A stretch of 64,000 nucleotides of DNA, taken from the NCBI GenBank assembly GCA_034003625.1, contig JAVEYG010000004.1:1-64000 (forward strand). The letters are read 5' to 3'. The notes under the pieces are model-generated. The model was given only the letters and a program-made list of their open reading frames with translations, ran no database searches and was not told the DNA's origin. Shown here one piece after another: positions 17,352 through 26,787 of the stretch; the stretch's first letter is position 1; every line of letters starts with the position of its first letter. The DNA is from GWE2-42-39 sp034003625 (lineage in GTDB: Bacteria; Bacteroidota; Bacteroidia; Bacteroidales; Prolixibacteraceae). A program made the position numbers and the translations under genes.

Positions 17352-18617
17352 CTATAAAGGTTGAATAATCAGGTTTTTCCATTGCACCTTTATGTCTCCG
17401 CCACTATGAATCTGAAGGGCGATGCGCCCGTTGGCGCTGCCGATCAGCGAATCGTTCAGGTGAGTCATTTCTTCCCCGTTGAGCCAGGTTGTCACTTCAG
17501 GGCCAACTACTTTAATGCGCATGGTATTCCATTCGCCGGGCTTCAGTATTTCTTCCTTTTCGTCGGAAATCTGGTTCAGCCAGCCCCGTCCGTACGATTC
17601 GTAAATGCCGCCCGAATCATGGCCTTTAGGGGCCACTTCCACCTGCCAGCCCGAAACTTTAGTGCCATCGACTGTCGAACGGAAGAAGATGCCGCTGTTC
17701 CCGTTTGAAATTTGTTTAAAGTCGACCGAGAGGTCGAAGTTTTTGTAATATTTTTCGGTACCGAGGTACCCGTAGCCTTTGTCGGGACCGCTTTCGCATA
17801 CCAGCAAGCTGTCTTCTACGTACCATTTTTCAGTTCCATAGGCAATCCAGCCACTCAGGTTGATGCCATTAAAAAGCGACTCAGCCGCTTTTTCTTTCTT
17901 CGGAAGTTCTTTTATTTTCATGTTCCGGAACCAGGCTTTACTACCGTGGTCCTGCAAGCTGATGTGTCCGGTTTCCGACAACCCGTATTCCGGGGCCATG
18001 TTCCATTTGCCACTGTTTTTGAGGGCAAACCACTCTTCGGTCCAGGCTTCAAACTCCACAATTTTTTCACCGTTCAGCCAGTGTTCCACATGCCCGTTGT
18101 CGAACACGATGCGGGAAGTGTTCCATTCGCCCACCGGGCTGAGTTTCTTTTTAGTCGTATCTGCCACGTACATGGCATAGTCGGCGCCGGTAAGCTGCCA
18201 GTCTTCTACTTTTTGCGGAAAGCCCACATCGTCAAGCATCTGGTATTCCGGGCCGGTGAGATACGGGGTCTTAAATTTTTCACTCTCAATGACATGGTAC
18301 ATCAGCCCGCTGTTTCCTTCGGGCGCGATTTTCCAGTCCCAGGCCAGTTCAAAGTTGTCGAACTGTTTTTCGGTAATGATGTAGCCGGTCATGTCGGCGC
18401 CGGTTCCGGCAGCTACTAAACAACCTTCTTCGACGCTCCACCCGGCGATTCCGGGGGCATTGTAATTTTTCCAGCCATTCAGTGTCTGACCGTCGAACAG
18501 GAGTTGCCAGCCTTCCTGAACCTCCTGTTGGGTCAATACGTTTTGTTTTTCAGCACAGCCAAAAAAGATCGTGGCTGCCAATACAATCATCGATAAAAAA
18601 GAGAATTGGTTTTTCAT
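17352..18617 (-). CDS. Tandem DUF1080 (3-keto-disaccharide hydrolase-like) lipoprotein
   Basis: A 421-residue lipoprotein (MIVLAATIFFGCAEKQ) with two DUF1080 concanavalin-like domains: about 35-235 (WQLLFDGQTLNGWKNYN, GNSGLMYHVIE, HGSKAWFRNMKIKEL) and about 245-420 (SLFNGINLSGWIAYGTEKW, GNSGIFFRSTVDGTK, GDIKVQWKNLIIQPL). The family contains 3-keto-glycoside hydrolases acting on oxidised sugars, often in loci with Gfo/Idh/MocA dehydrogenases. The specific sugar is not known. It is the last gene of a minus-strand series. Confidence 0.9.
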   Translation of the reverse strand: MKNQFSFLSMIVLAATIFFGCAEKQNVLTQQEVQEGWQLLFDGQTLNGWKNYNAPGIAGWSVEEGCLVAAGTGADMTGYIITEKQFDNFELAWDWKIAPEGNSGLMYHVIESEKFKTPYLTGPEYQMLDDVGFPQKVEDWQLTGADYAMYVADTTKKKLSPVGEWNTSRIVFDNGHVEHWLNGEKIVEFEAWTEEWFALKNSGKWNMAPEYGLSETGHISLQDHGSKAWFRNMKIKELPKKEKAAESLFNGINLSGWIAYGTEKWYVEDSLLVCESGPDKGYGYLGTEKYYKNFDLSVDFKQISNGNSGIFFRSTVDGTKVSGWQVEVAPKGHDSGGIYESYGRGWLNQISDEKEEILKPGEWNTMRIKVVGPEVTTWLNGEEMTHLNDSLIGSANGRIALQIHSGGDIKVQWKNLIIQPL

Positions 18618-18693
18618 GGTTTACAAATATTGATGTTAACTAATTCGATGGTTTAAAAATACAATTTTAATCCGGGAAGCGATAAAACGGATT

Positions 18694-19497
18694 TTATTTT
18701 CCCCCTTCCACTTCTTCCAGGTCGCCCGACAGGTCGTTGGTCAGGTCGGTATCTAAAAATCCCCCTTCTTCCGGTAATATCAACCTGAAATCGTTAATCT
18801 GGTCAAGGAACAATTCACCGCTAACAAGTTCGATTTCCAGCACATGTCCGCCAAACGTATGGTCGTCGGACAAAAAATGCAGGTGATAACCGGGTACATT
18901 GATACCGGTTACAAACGGCGGACAATAAAAACCGCTCAGTGTCCCGGTAATTGATTGCGCTTCAAATTCGGGCTGGCTGGCCGTCACCTCAACCAGTGGG
19001 CGGTAAGGTTTTTGCTGAGCCGGCACACTACGGGTTTTTACCCGGTTGAACGTGCCGTGCAGCTTGATTGCGCAAAACAGGTTGGGGCTGATCATCAGGC
19101 TGTCGATGGTCTTTTTCAGTATAGGATACGACATGTCCGTAACTCCGGATTGTATTTCCGGATTAAAAAAAGTGACGGTTGCAAACGGGGTCAGTACATT
19201 TTTTTCGGGCTGATAAACTTTGCCGTCGGCTTTTACCTGGTAAAAAATATCATTCAAAAGGATCATTTCCCCGTCGAGGGCATGGAACGTGCCAATGCCA
19301 AAATCGCCATGCCGGCCCAGTTCCGACAAAGGGGTCGTCCCATCGTACACGCCCTGCATCAGTGCGTCGATGGTCGATACCTGTACCAGTTGCTGCTCTT
19401 GCTCTTTTTCTTTTGAACAGGAAAAAATGAGCAGGAAAATAATCAGATAAAACGATGGGTGTAAAATGAAATACCGGTTTTTTGCTTTGCTGTTCAT
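18694..19497 (-). CDS. Acetolactate decarboxylase, predicted lipoprotein
   Basis: A 267-residue protein of the AldC/BudA family, which converts 2-acetolactate to acetoin. The start at 19497 (MNSKAKNRYFIL) gives a lipoprotein signal with LLIFSC as lipobox; a longer upstream start would overlap the STAS gene. Family features: GRHGDFGIGTFHALDGEMI, FCAIKLHGTFNRVKTRSV, and the zinc-binding GYHLHFLSDDHTFGGHVLE. Known enzymes are cytoplasmic, so lipid anchoring and export are unusual. It lies 19 bp after the STAS gene. The C-terminal 20 residues are acidic and low-complexity. Confidence 0.85.
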   Translation of the reverse strand: MNSKAKNRYFILHPSFYLIIFLLIFSCSKEKEQEQQLVQVSTIDALMQGVYDGTTPLSELGRHGDFGIGTFHALDGEMILLNDIFYQVKADGKVYQPEKNVLTPFATVTFFNPEIQSGVTDMSYPILKKTIDSLMISPNLFCAIKLHGTFNRVKTRSVPAQQKPYRPLVEVTASQPEFEAQSITGTLSGFYCPPFVTGINVPGYHLHFLSDDHTFGGHVLEIELVSGELFLDQINDFRLILPEEGGFLDTDLTNDLSGDLEEVEGGK

Positions 19498-19516
19498 CCT
19501 AAAGAATTCTGTTTTT

Positions 19517-19846
19517 CTATGCCTGTTCTGCGGATTCCTGATCGGGATAAATGGCAAAAATGGAACTGAAGCCCGAAATGTCGAATATTTCGCGGATGGC
19601 CGGTTGCATGGCGAACAGTTTCAGTTTACCGCCGGCTGCCATCATTTTTTTCTGAATGGTGAGGAAGATGCGCAATCCGGAGCTGCTGATGTAATTCAAC
19701 CCGCTGCAGTCTAAGTAGATTTGTTTGGTGTCGCCGGTTACCACTTCGTTTACCGCGTTTTCAAATTCGTTGTAATTGGTGGTATCGATGCGCCCTTCCA
19801 CCCGGATAAGGATTCCGTCGTTTGTGTTTTGTGTTGTAATGTTCAT
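19517..19846 (-). CDS. STAS-domain anti-sigma-factor antagonist (RsbV/SpoIIAA-like)
   Basis: A 109-residue single STAS domain. The phosphorylatable Ser is likely Ser56 in YISSSGLRIFLTIQKKM, in the family DSSGL position. In partner switching the unphosphorylated form binds the RsbW-type kinase and frees its target; the SpoIIE phosphatase regenerates it. Both partners are encoded just upstream. It is separated from the kinase gene by 132 bp that include a short palindromic repeat. Confidence 0.92.
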   Translation of the reverse strand: MNITTQNTNDGILIRVEGRIDTTNYNEFENAVNEVVTGDTKQIYLDCSGLNYISSSGLRIFLTIQKKMMAAGGKLKLFAMQPAIREIFDISGFSSIFAIYPDQESAEQA

Positions 19847-19881
19847 CTTAAAATGGTTTATTGTTGTTTTTTATTTTTTTT

Positions 19882-19910
19882 AAGGTCATGCTGAACTTGT
19901 TTCAGCATCC
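19882..19910. repeat. Short palindromic intergenic repeat
   Basis: Contains ATGCTGAA and TTCAGCAT arms around a short loop (TCATGCTGAACTTGTTTCAG core). Sequences like this are widespread short intergenic repeats in bacterial genomes. It sits between the kinase and STAS genes of one operon. Confidence 0.5.
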
Positions 19911-19978
19911 CAATTTTCAGGAGGCCCGAAACAATCCCGATCTTCACCGGGGCAGAGAGACTCCCTGAAACAGGCCAA

Positions 19979-20410
19979 TCAAGACGCCCCCCACCGTTTT
20001 ATCATTGTTAACTGGTTTTTATTGCTGGCCCGCCGGTAGCTCACTTCGTCCATAATCTGTTTGATCAGAAAAATACCCAGACCGCCAATAGGCCGTTCTT
20101 CTGCCGAAAGCATGATGTCGGGGTCTTCTTTTTGCAATGGGTCGTAGGGTTTTCCTTCGTCGGAAACCACAATGGTCATTTCCTTTCCGTTAAGACTGAA
20201 GTCAATGCTAATTTCATTTTCCGATCCTTTTTCAAACGCATAAAAAATAACGTTCGACAAAGCTTCCTCCAATGCCAGGTTAATCGAGGGCGCCAGTCCC
20301 GGCGGCAGCATCCACTCTTCTTCCAACCCCTCTAAGAACAAGACAAGCCGGTTCAGCTCTTCAATATCGTTCCGGATGACTAAGGTCTTATTTTTCTGCG
20401 TTTCGTCCAT
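19979..20410 (-). CDS. RsbW/SpoIIAB-like serine-protein kinase (HATPase_c_2)
   Basis: A 143-residue GHKL ATPase. The N box is INLALEEALSNVIFYAFEKG, G1 is VSDEGKPYDP and the glycine-rich lid is IGGLGIFLIKQIMDEVSYRR. It would phosphorylate the STAS antagonist encoded next and sequester a downstream target (a sigma factor or enzyme). Its first 23 bp overlap the end of the phosphatase gene, so the two are translationally coupled. Confidence 0.92.
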   Translation of the reverse strand: MDETQKNKTLVIRNDIEELNRLVLFLEGLEEEWMLPPGLAPSINLALEEALSNVIFYAFEKGSENEISIDFSLNGKEMTIVVSDEGKPYDPLQKEDPDIMLSAEERPIGGLGIFLIKQIMDEVSYRRASNKNQLTMIKRWGAS

Positions 20411-22322
20411 TGTAAATGATGCTCATCATGGTTAAATCGTCGGATTGAACATACCCGTTCACATGACGGGAAACATCGGCGATAGTTTCCCCGATCAGGA
20501 GTTTCGGTGAAGATACGGCATTTTTTCGAAGCACCTCAAGCAGCCGGTCTTCGCCAAAAAGGCGATGGTTTACATCCTCGGCTTCGGTAAGGCCGTCGGT
20601 GTATAAAAACACCTGGTCGCCTGCTTCAACAAAAATGCTTTCTTCGGTATAGGCAAAGTCGTCGAACAGACCTACGGGTATGGCTTTGGTGATTTTAAAG
20701 TAATTGGCGTCTGTCCGGTTCCTGATCAGTACCGGCGGGTTGTGGCCTGCATTGCAGTATTTCAGTTCGCCGTTACGGATGTCGAGAATGCCGAGGAAGA
20801 AGGTCACAAACATGTTCGATTCGTTGTTAAACGAGAGGGTTTTATTGATCGAGCTGACAATTTCAGCCGTGTTTTTAGTTTTGTCGGCCACCGACCGGAG
20901 CAGGGTACGGGTGACGGCCATGAACAGGGACGCCGGTATTCCTTTGCCCGACACGTCGCCGATGGCAAAACAAAGCCGGTATTCGTCAATTAAGAAGAAA
21001 TCGTACAAATCGCCGCCCACCTCCTTGGCCGATTCGAGCGAGGCAAACAGGTCGATTTCGGGCAGGTTGGGAAAAGGCGGGAAAATGTGCGGGATCATGC
21101 CCATCTGTATTTCCTTGGCAATGCGCAGTTCGCTTTCAATTTTTTCTTTGGCCGAAGTGGTTTCTTTCAGGTTGACAATGTAATTGGCCAGTTCTTTCTG
21201 CATAAATTCGAACGAATCATGCAGCTCCTTCATCTCGTCGTTGGTTTTAATCTGCGGAAGTTCGGTATTGAAATTTCCCTGTGCAATCAACCGGGCCGAT
21301 TTGGCAAATTTGGTCAGCGGGCTCAACAAGCGGTTGATGATGCCGACGGTGAAAAAGACCAGCAGGGCAAGTCCTCCGAGCGAAAGGAGGAAGATAAGAA
21401 TATTTAGTTTGTGCAACGAAGCAAACATTTCCTCATGCGGATACACAACTCCTAAAGCCCACTTGGCAGAAGGTAGGCGGGTATGATAAATCCACACATT
21501 CCCCACGTCTTTCAGGTAAAGAGAGCTCAGGTTACTTTTTCCATGTATCATGTCACGGCCAATTTCCCTCATTCTGGGTTCGTCTAATTCTTTTGCCCGG
21601 GTGAAAATGGTTTCGTTCATAATCAGAGAACGGTTAGGATGCGTCACATAAACCCCGTTCCCGGAAATCAGGAAGGCATAGCCGGTTTCAAATATTTTCA
21701 CGGAATTGACGATGTCGGTCAGCCAGTCGAGCGAAATATCGATGGTAATGATCCCGCCCAGTACCCGTTGCCCGTTTTTATTGAAGAAGAAAGGTACCGA
21801 ATAGGTCGACAGCAAGGCTTTTCCTCCTCCTTCATCGAAATACGGTTCCGACCAGTACGGCCTTTTCAGGGTCGCAGGAATCTGGTACCAGTCCATAATG
21901 AAATAGTTGTAATCGGCTGATCCCAGCGAAGTCGTTTCAATTTTATCGCCATTGCGAAAAGCATACGGTGCGAAAAACTTTTGCCCGTTGGGGATTGCAT
22001 GCGGCTCGAAAGCAATGGCGCTGGCATAGATGGACGGATTATTTTTTACCAATTTGTATAGGAACGAAAAAATGGAATCGTTATGAATAGAGCCGGTTTC
22101 AATAATCCAGGCCAGGTTGTTGGGGATCATTTCTGCCGGTTTAATCACTTCTTCAATCTTTTTGATGGTATTCTCGGCCAGGGCGATGGCATTTTCGCGA
22201 GTAGTCCGTTCGATGGTGGTCCGGGTGAAATAATAATACACCGAGAAAATGATCAATCCCAGAACAAGGCAGGAAAGAAGGATGCGGCTTATAATTTTAA
22301 AGGAAAGGCTGTTTTTCTTCAT
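20388..22322 (-). CDS. Membrane sensor phosphatase: Cache, HAMP, SpoIIE/PP2C
   Basis: A 644-residue protein. Helix about 10-30, a periplasmic double-Cache-like sensor to ~300 (SEPYFDEGGGKALLSTYSVP, FETGYAFLISGNGVYVTHPN), helix about 305-330, HAMP (RLLSPLTKFAKSARLIAQGN), a coiled coil, then the PP2C/SpoIIE phosphatase (VGGDLYDFFLIDEYRLCFAI, GDVSGKGIPASLFMA, YCNAGHNPPVL, LYTDGLTEAEDV). All metal-binding acidic motifs are present. It should dephosphorylate the STAS protein in response to a periplasmic ligand, perhaps one delivered by the binding protein encoded just upstream. Confidence 0.94.
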   Translation of the reverse strand: MKKNSLSFKIISRILLSCLVLGLIIFSVYYYFTRTTIERTTRENAIALAENTIKKIEEVIKPAEMIPNNLAWIIETGSIHNDSIFSFLYKLVKNNPSIYASAIAFEPHAIPNGQKFFAPYAFRNGDKIETTSLGSADYNYFIMDWYQIPATLKRPYWSEPYFDEGGGKALLSTYSVPFFFNKNGQRVLGGIITIDISLDWLTDIVNSVKIFETGYAFLISGNGVYVTHPNRSLIMNETIFTRAKELDEPRMREIGRDMIHGKSNLSSLYLKDVGNVWIYHTRLPSAKWALGVVYPHEEMFASLHKLNILIFLLSLGGLALLVFFTVGIINRLLSPLTKFAKSARLIAQGNFNTELPQIKTNDEMKELHDSFEFMQKELANYIVNLKETTSAKEKIESELRIAKEIQMGMIPHIFPPFPNLPEIDLFASLESAKEVGGDLYDFFLIDEYRLCFAIGDVSGKGIPASLFMAVTRTLLRSVADKTKNTAEIVSSINKTLSFNNESNMFVTFFLGILDIRNGELKYCNAGHNPPVLIRNRTDANYFKITKAIPVGLFDDFAYTEESIFVEAGDQVFLYTDGLTEAEDVNHRLFGEDRLLEVLRKNAVSSPKLLIGETIADVSRHVNGYVQSDDLTMMSIIYNGRNAEK

Positions 22323-22348
22323 GTTTGGTTTTTCAGTGTGATTTATCG

Positions 22349-23407
22349 TCAGTCGGCCAATGGTTTGTAAAAGTTTTCCCTCTGCAACGCAGTTTCGTTG
22401 TATTTGCCATCCAGTCCGGCTTTAATAATGTTCACGGCACGGGAGTAATCCTGTTCCATCAGGTGCCCGCGTTTCACGTTTTTGTTTCCGGGGGCAATCA
22501 TTTCTAAAATTTTATCCAGCATCCATTGCTGGTGGGCTTTGTTGTTGGGCAGGTGTGCCTTGTTCATTTCCCCGACTACCACATCAATCGTGTATTCTTT
22601 ATTTTTGGCTGCATATTCCCAGCCTCTCAGGGTTGCGCCGATAAACTTTTTCAAGGCCTCTTTTTTCTCCGAATACGTTTTTTCTAAGCAATACCAGCCG
22701 TCTTCCGGGATATCTAAACCGTATTCGGAGAAGAAAAAGCGGGTCAGTTCGTCTTCGTTGACCCCGCTGTTGATGATCTGGTCGTATTCGTTGTAATACA
22801 TTACCGTCAGCGCATCCACGCCGTCCATCATAAACAGGTTGATGGTATTCAGTACGCGCACCAGTTCGATGTGGTAGTTATTTTCGCGCATCAGGGCAAT
22901 GGGAATGTCATCGAAGCCGGTGCTCCAGATGCCCAGCCGTTTGCTGTTCAGGTCCTTCAATTCGCTGATGCCACTGCTCTTCTTGGCCACCATCATCAAT
23001 GCCGAGTGCTGCGACAACTGACCGATATTAACCAGGGGGACACCTTGCGCACGCTGCTTTATCCCGTCCATCAGAAAGGAAGAAATAAGGTCTGCCTTCC
23101 CTGCTGTCAGGTAATCGAAGGCCGAAACGCTCGCCGAGGGATGAAGGATCTGCACATCGAGGCCTGCTTCTGTGTAAAAACCCTGGTCGAGTGCGACGTA
23201 ATACCCGGCAAACTGGGCCTGCGGGATCCAATGCGGCGAAAACACCAGCTTTTCGGGTTGCGCAAATAACTGGCTTATGCCCAGGCAGAAAATACAGAGA
23301 AAAAAACCATGTTTAAAGAAATGAATGTTTTTCACAAGTATAGCTTCATTTAAAATTATTGATTTCTGATTCTGGTCTGAAGGAATATTCTTCATTGATG
23401 CTTTCAA
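22349..23407 (-). CDS. NMT1/THI5-like periplasmic substrate-binding protein
   Basis: A 352-residue binding protein. The signal peptide lies at about 30-49 (HGFFLCIFCLGISQLFAQ), so the true start may be MKNIPSDQ (residue 5) or the internal hydrophobic region may be preceded by a long n-region. Family motifs: FSPHWIPQAQFAGYYVALDQ, GFYTEAGLDVQILHP, GKADLISSFLMDG. Relatives bind pyrimidine precursors of thiamine, nitrate, taurine and similar ligands. No permease or ATPase of an importer is adjacent. It ends 26 bp before the Cache phosphatase start, which suggests a sensory role. Confidence 0.88.
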   Translation of the reverse strand: MKASMKNIPSDQNQKSIILNEAILVKNIHFFKHGFFLCIFCLGISQLFAQPEKLVFSPHWIPQAQFAGYYVALDQGFYTEAGLDVQILHPSASVSAFDYLTAGKADLISSFLMDGIKQRAQGVPLVNIGQLSQHSALMMVAKKSSGISELKDLNSKRLGIWSTGFDDIPIALMRENNYHIELVRVLNTINLFMMDGVDALTVMYYNEYDQIINSGVNEDELTRFFFSEYGLDIPEDGWYCLEKTYSEKKEALKKFIGATLRGWEYAAKNKEYTIDVVVGEMNKAHLPNNKAHQQWMLDKILEMIAPGNKNVKRGHLMEQDYSRAVNIIKAGLDGKYNETALQRENFYKPLAD

Positions 23408-23624
23408 TTTTCGAGTAGCCTAAAGATAGAAAAAACCGGTGCAGGATGGCATTTTAAACGCAATTTTTATAAAAGTTTAAAACCTCTTTGATGGTTGCGT
23501 TTTGATAGTTTGCCCGGCTGGGTGTCGAAGTGTATAAAAGATTGAGTTATAGGTTCAAAAATCGTTCATCGTTTCATTGATTTTTTGAAAAAAAAGTTAA
23601 GACTTTTTTAAGATCAACTCAAAA

Positions 23625-26600
23625 TCAATTTTTTATTCTTCCTATACCTGTAAGGCTTTTTCGTATCCAGTCGAAATACAACGAGAAAAACAAAACCAGA
23701 TTCATCAGCCAGATAACAAAAAGATTGAAGAACAACGTGTTCACCTTGAGCCCGCCGACTATTTTTTCGGAAGAAAGAAAATGGGCGCGGCCATTGCTGA
23801 AGTCCGGTTTCTTGTAAACAGGCGCCACTTTTTGCATGATGCCGTTGGCCGTTTCCCGGTAATATTCCTTTGAGCCGGCATTCATTACCAGGTCTTCGAG
23901 CGATTTGTTATGGTATTTCATTTTTTGGTTATACAAAAAACCGCTTCCTTCCGACTGGTTGATTTCGCGTATCGTCCGGTCTTTTTCATTCCTGATGGCA
24001 TTGTATTTTTGCTGATAATGGCTTTTCAGTTTTTCCAAATAACGCTTGGACGAATCGGCAATTTCCGGGCTGAACCCGGGCAGCGACAGCTCGTTGATGG
24101 CCGAAAAAGCAGGCAGGTCTCCGGTTTCGCCCAGCTTCTGCAGTTCATTTTTTATCAGCCTCAGTTTCGGGGCGGTTTCGCTGTCGGGCTTTTTCAGTTT
24201 TTGCAGTCCTGATACGTGGTCGATCCTGCCAGTCAGTTCTGTTGCCAGCAAATCGGAAACATATTTTGCACGGGCCATTTCTTTTTCCTGATCAAAAAAA
24301 CGGGCCATGTAGCGGTTGTTGGCAAACTGCTCGACGGCCAGCGCTTCAAACGCCCAGCGCGAAACCATGAATTCGCCAACCAGAGGAACTACATCTTTGT
24401 CAGCCGTTTTATCCTGCAAATCGTCGAATTTCACGATCACGCCGCAAAGCAGAATTTGCGGGATCAGCAAAAGCGGGATCAGGATGTAAATGGTGACCAC
24501 CGAATCAAAAGCCGAAGAAATATTCAACCCCAGCATGTTTGCAAATACGGCAGTGGAAAAAAGCACGAGCCAGTAAGGGAAATTCATCCCGTGAATTTCG
24601 AGCACGAGGTTTCCGACCAATACAAAACAAAACGTTTGGAAAGCCGAAAGCAAAATCAGGAAAAGGATTTTTGAATAGAGGTAACTCAGGCGGCTCAGGT
24701 TGAGGAACGATTCGCGTTGCAGGATTTTGCGGTCTTTGATGATCTCCTCGGCGCTCACGCTCATGCCCATGAAAAGCACTACTACAATGGCCATGAACAA
24801 ATACGAAATCAGGTTTTTGTTTTCAAAGAAAATGTATTGGTTGTCTTCGGCAAAACGGGTGAAATAGGCTACGATGAGCGCGAGCAGGGGCGCTTCAACC
24901 AGGTTGATCAGCAGGTATTGTTTGTCGGTGACTTTAATGCGCAGGTTGCGCCGCATAAAAATTGTGAATTGTTTCAGCCGCCCCGGCTTCCTGAATTCCG
25001 ATTTCGGGTTTTCCGTCCCGTTGCATTTTTCGGTTGTGTTGTCCGGTTCTACCTGTTTCTTGTAGCGTTGGTACCAGTCGTCGGGCGAGAGCTGGCGTTC
25101 GGCCATCAGGTTTCCCGATTCGTCGATTTTCCTGGTTTCAACAATTTCCAGCACCTGCTCGGGATTGACGTTGCCGCATTGCAGGCATTCGCATTCGTCG
25201 GAATTAACGTGGTCGATGGCCGTTTTGAAATAGATAATTGCATCAAGCGGGTTGCCGGTATAGATGGGCCTTCCGCCTTTGTCCATGATCCACAGTTTGT
25301 CAAACAGCTTAAAAATAGCCGACGACGGCTGGTGAATGTTGACCATGATGATTTTTCCTTTTCGCGCCTGTTCTTTCAGCAGCAGCATCACTTTTTCCGA
25401 GTCCATCGACGAGAGCCCGGAAGTGGGTTCATCGACATACAAAATGGCGGGTTCGCGGATTAGTTCGAGAGCCACGTTCAGGCGTTTGCGCTGCCCCCCG
25501 CTGATGGTTTTTTTGAGCGGGTTGCCCACTTTCAGGTCTTTGAACTCGTGCAATTCCAGCTCGTGCAGTACCCGCGCCACTTTTTGGTTGATCTGTTTTT
25601 CGCTGTGGCCGTCGAAACAAAGGCAGGCATTGTAATACAGGTTTTCCCACACGGTCAGGTCTTCAAACAAAAGGTCGTCCTGCGGCACAAAGCCGATCAG
25701 CCCCTGTGTTTCTTTTTTGTTTTTATGAATATCGAGTTGGTTGATAAGAATATGCCCTGTGTCAACCGGAATATTTCCGTTCAGGATGTTCAGCAGGGTC
25801 GATTTCCCGACGCCGCTGCCGCCCATAATGGCGATGAGTTGCCCTGAACGTTCGGAAAACGAAAAACGGTGCAGCCCGTTGTTGCTGTTTTTGAATTTGA
25901 ATTCGATTTCTTCGCCGCGCAACACAAACGGTTTTGCATGTTCCTGATCGAAGAAACAGGCCGTAATGTCGGAATAATAAACCGGCTGTATCCGCGGGCC
26001 ACGCAGTATCCCGCCTTCTTTGAACGCATAAAACCGGTTGGCGACAATGGAGTTCCCCTCCAACGAAATACTTTCTTTTCCCCGAAAATTAAAAATGTAA
26101 CTGCCGGTTTGCTGAAGGTATAAAAACAGCAATTCGCCGTCGAGATTTTTAAGCTGAAGGTGTTTTATTTTCTGATTGCCCGCTTTATCTTCGGAATTAA
26201 TCAGAAGAAAATCGGGAAAACTGAGCATTTCCGGGGATTCTGAGAAAATGAATTCTCTGTATTTTTTCACTTCTTTTTCCGGAATGGAAAAAACGGAGGC
26301 CAGTATCCGGAAAAGTTCTTCGGCATTTTCGGTTTCCCCGGTTCGCGACAATTCCATGAAACGCAGGAAAACCATGATTTGCTCCTGACGGTGCAGGCGG
26401 CTTTTAATATTGTTGGCAATATTTTCGGCCTGTTGGTCGATGTCCACCGGGAGAATGGCGTCCCCGTCAATCCCGTACAGATCGAGCAACTCGTCGAACA
26501 AACGAAGGTATTCTTCCGAAGAAGAAATGCCGAGATGCAGCTTCAGGTACGACAAAAAAATATTTTGTGCATTTTCCCTGTCCGATTTACTTTTCACCGA

Positions 26601-26648
26601 AAAAATAGCAAAAAGGTTTATCAGGGCATTTAAGGTGATTTCGTTCAT
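23625..26648 (-). CDS. ABC-2/ABCG-like transporter, fused ATPase and permease
   Basis: A 1007-residue protein. Residues 1-240 are an unassigned, mostly helical region that continues into a beta-rich segment. The ATPase domain runs about 250-470: Walker A IMGGSGVGKSTLLNILNG, signature TISGGQRKRLNVALELI, Walker B AILYVDEPTSGLSS, switch His in MVNIHQPSSAIFKLF. The half then carries six predicted helices in ABCG order (from about 585, with a long soluble loop 790-930 that is Lys/Glu-rich). Such proteins may export lipids or hydrophobic compounds; the substrate is unknown. The gene stands alone with gaps on both sides. Confidence 0.9.
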   Translation of the reverse strand: MNEITLNALINLFAIFSVKSKSDRENAQNIFLSYLKLHLGISSSEEYLRLFDELLDLYGIDGDAILPVDIDQQAENIANNIKSRLHRQEQIMVFLRFMELSRTGETENAEELFRILASVFSIPEKEVKKYREFIFSESPEMLSFPDFLLINSEDKAGNQKIKHLQLKNLDGELLFLYLQQTGSYIFNFRGKESISLEGNSIVANRFYAFKEGGILRGPRIQPVYYSDITACFFDQEHAKPFVLRGEEIEFKFKNSNNGLHRFSFSERSGQLIAIMGGSGVGKSTLLNILNGNIPVDTGHILINQLDIHKNKKETQGLIGFVPQDDLLFEDLTVWENLYYNACLCFDGHSEKQINQKVARVLHELELHEFKDLKVGNPLKKTISGGQRKRLNVALELIREPAILYVDEPTSGLSSMDSEKVMLLLKEQARKGKIIMVNIHQPSSAIFKLFDKLWIMDKGGRPIYTGNPLDAIIYFKTAIDHVNSDECECLQCGNVNPEQVLEIVETRKIDESGNLMAERQLSPDDWYQRYKKQVEPDNTTEKCNGTENPKSEFRKPGRLKQFTIFMRRNLRIKVTDKQYLLINLVEAPLLALIVAYFTRFAEDNQYIFFENKNLISYLFMAIVVVLFMGMSVSAEEIIKDRKILQRESFLNLSRLSYLYSKILFLILLSAFQTFCFVLVGNLVLEIHGMNFPYWLVLFSTAVFANMLGLNISSAFDSVVTIYILIPLLLIPQILLCGVIVKFDDLQDKTADKDVVPLVGEFMVSRWAFEALAVEQFANNRYMARFFDQEKEMARAKYVSDLLATELTGRIDHVSGLQKLKKPDSETAPKLRLIKNELQKLGETGDLPAFSAINELSLPGFSPEIADSSKRYLEKLKSHYQQKYNAIRNEKDRTIREINQSEGSGFLYNQKMKYHNKSLEDLVMNAGSKEYYRETANGIMQKVAPVYKKPDFSNGRAHFLSSEKIVGGLKVNTLFFNLFVIWLMNLVLFFSLYFDWIRKSLTGIGRIKN

Positions 26649-26731
26649 GGTTAGGTCAGACGTTTGGAAACACGTTCCGGATGTATAAATTATCCGGAGG
26701 CCAGCTCTTTATGGGCTGTATTTTAGTTTGG

Positions 26732-26780
26732 TTTTTTTAAAAAGGAACAGGGATTAGTTGTTTTACGACTAATCCCTGTT
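26732..26780 (-). terminator. Rho-independent terminator after the lipoprotein gene
   Basis: Perfect 13-bp arms at 26768-26780 and 26746-26758 (AACAGGGATTAGT/ACTAATCCCTGTT) with a 9-nt loop. On the minus strand they are followed by CCTTTTT. Confidence 0.9.
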
Positions 26781-26787
26781 GGTCTGT

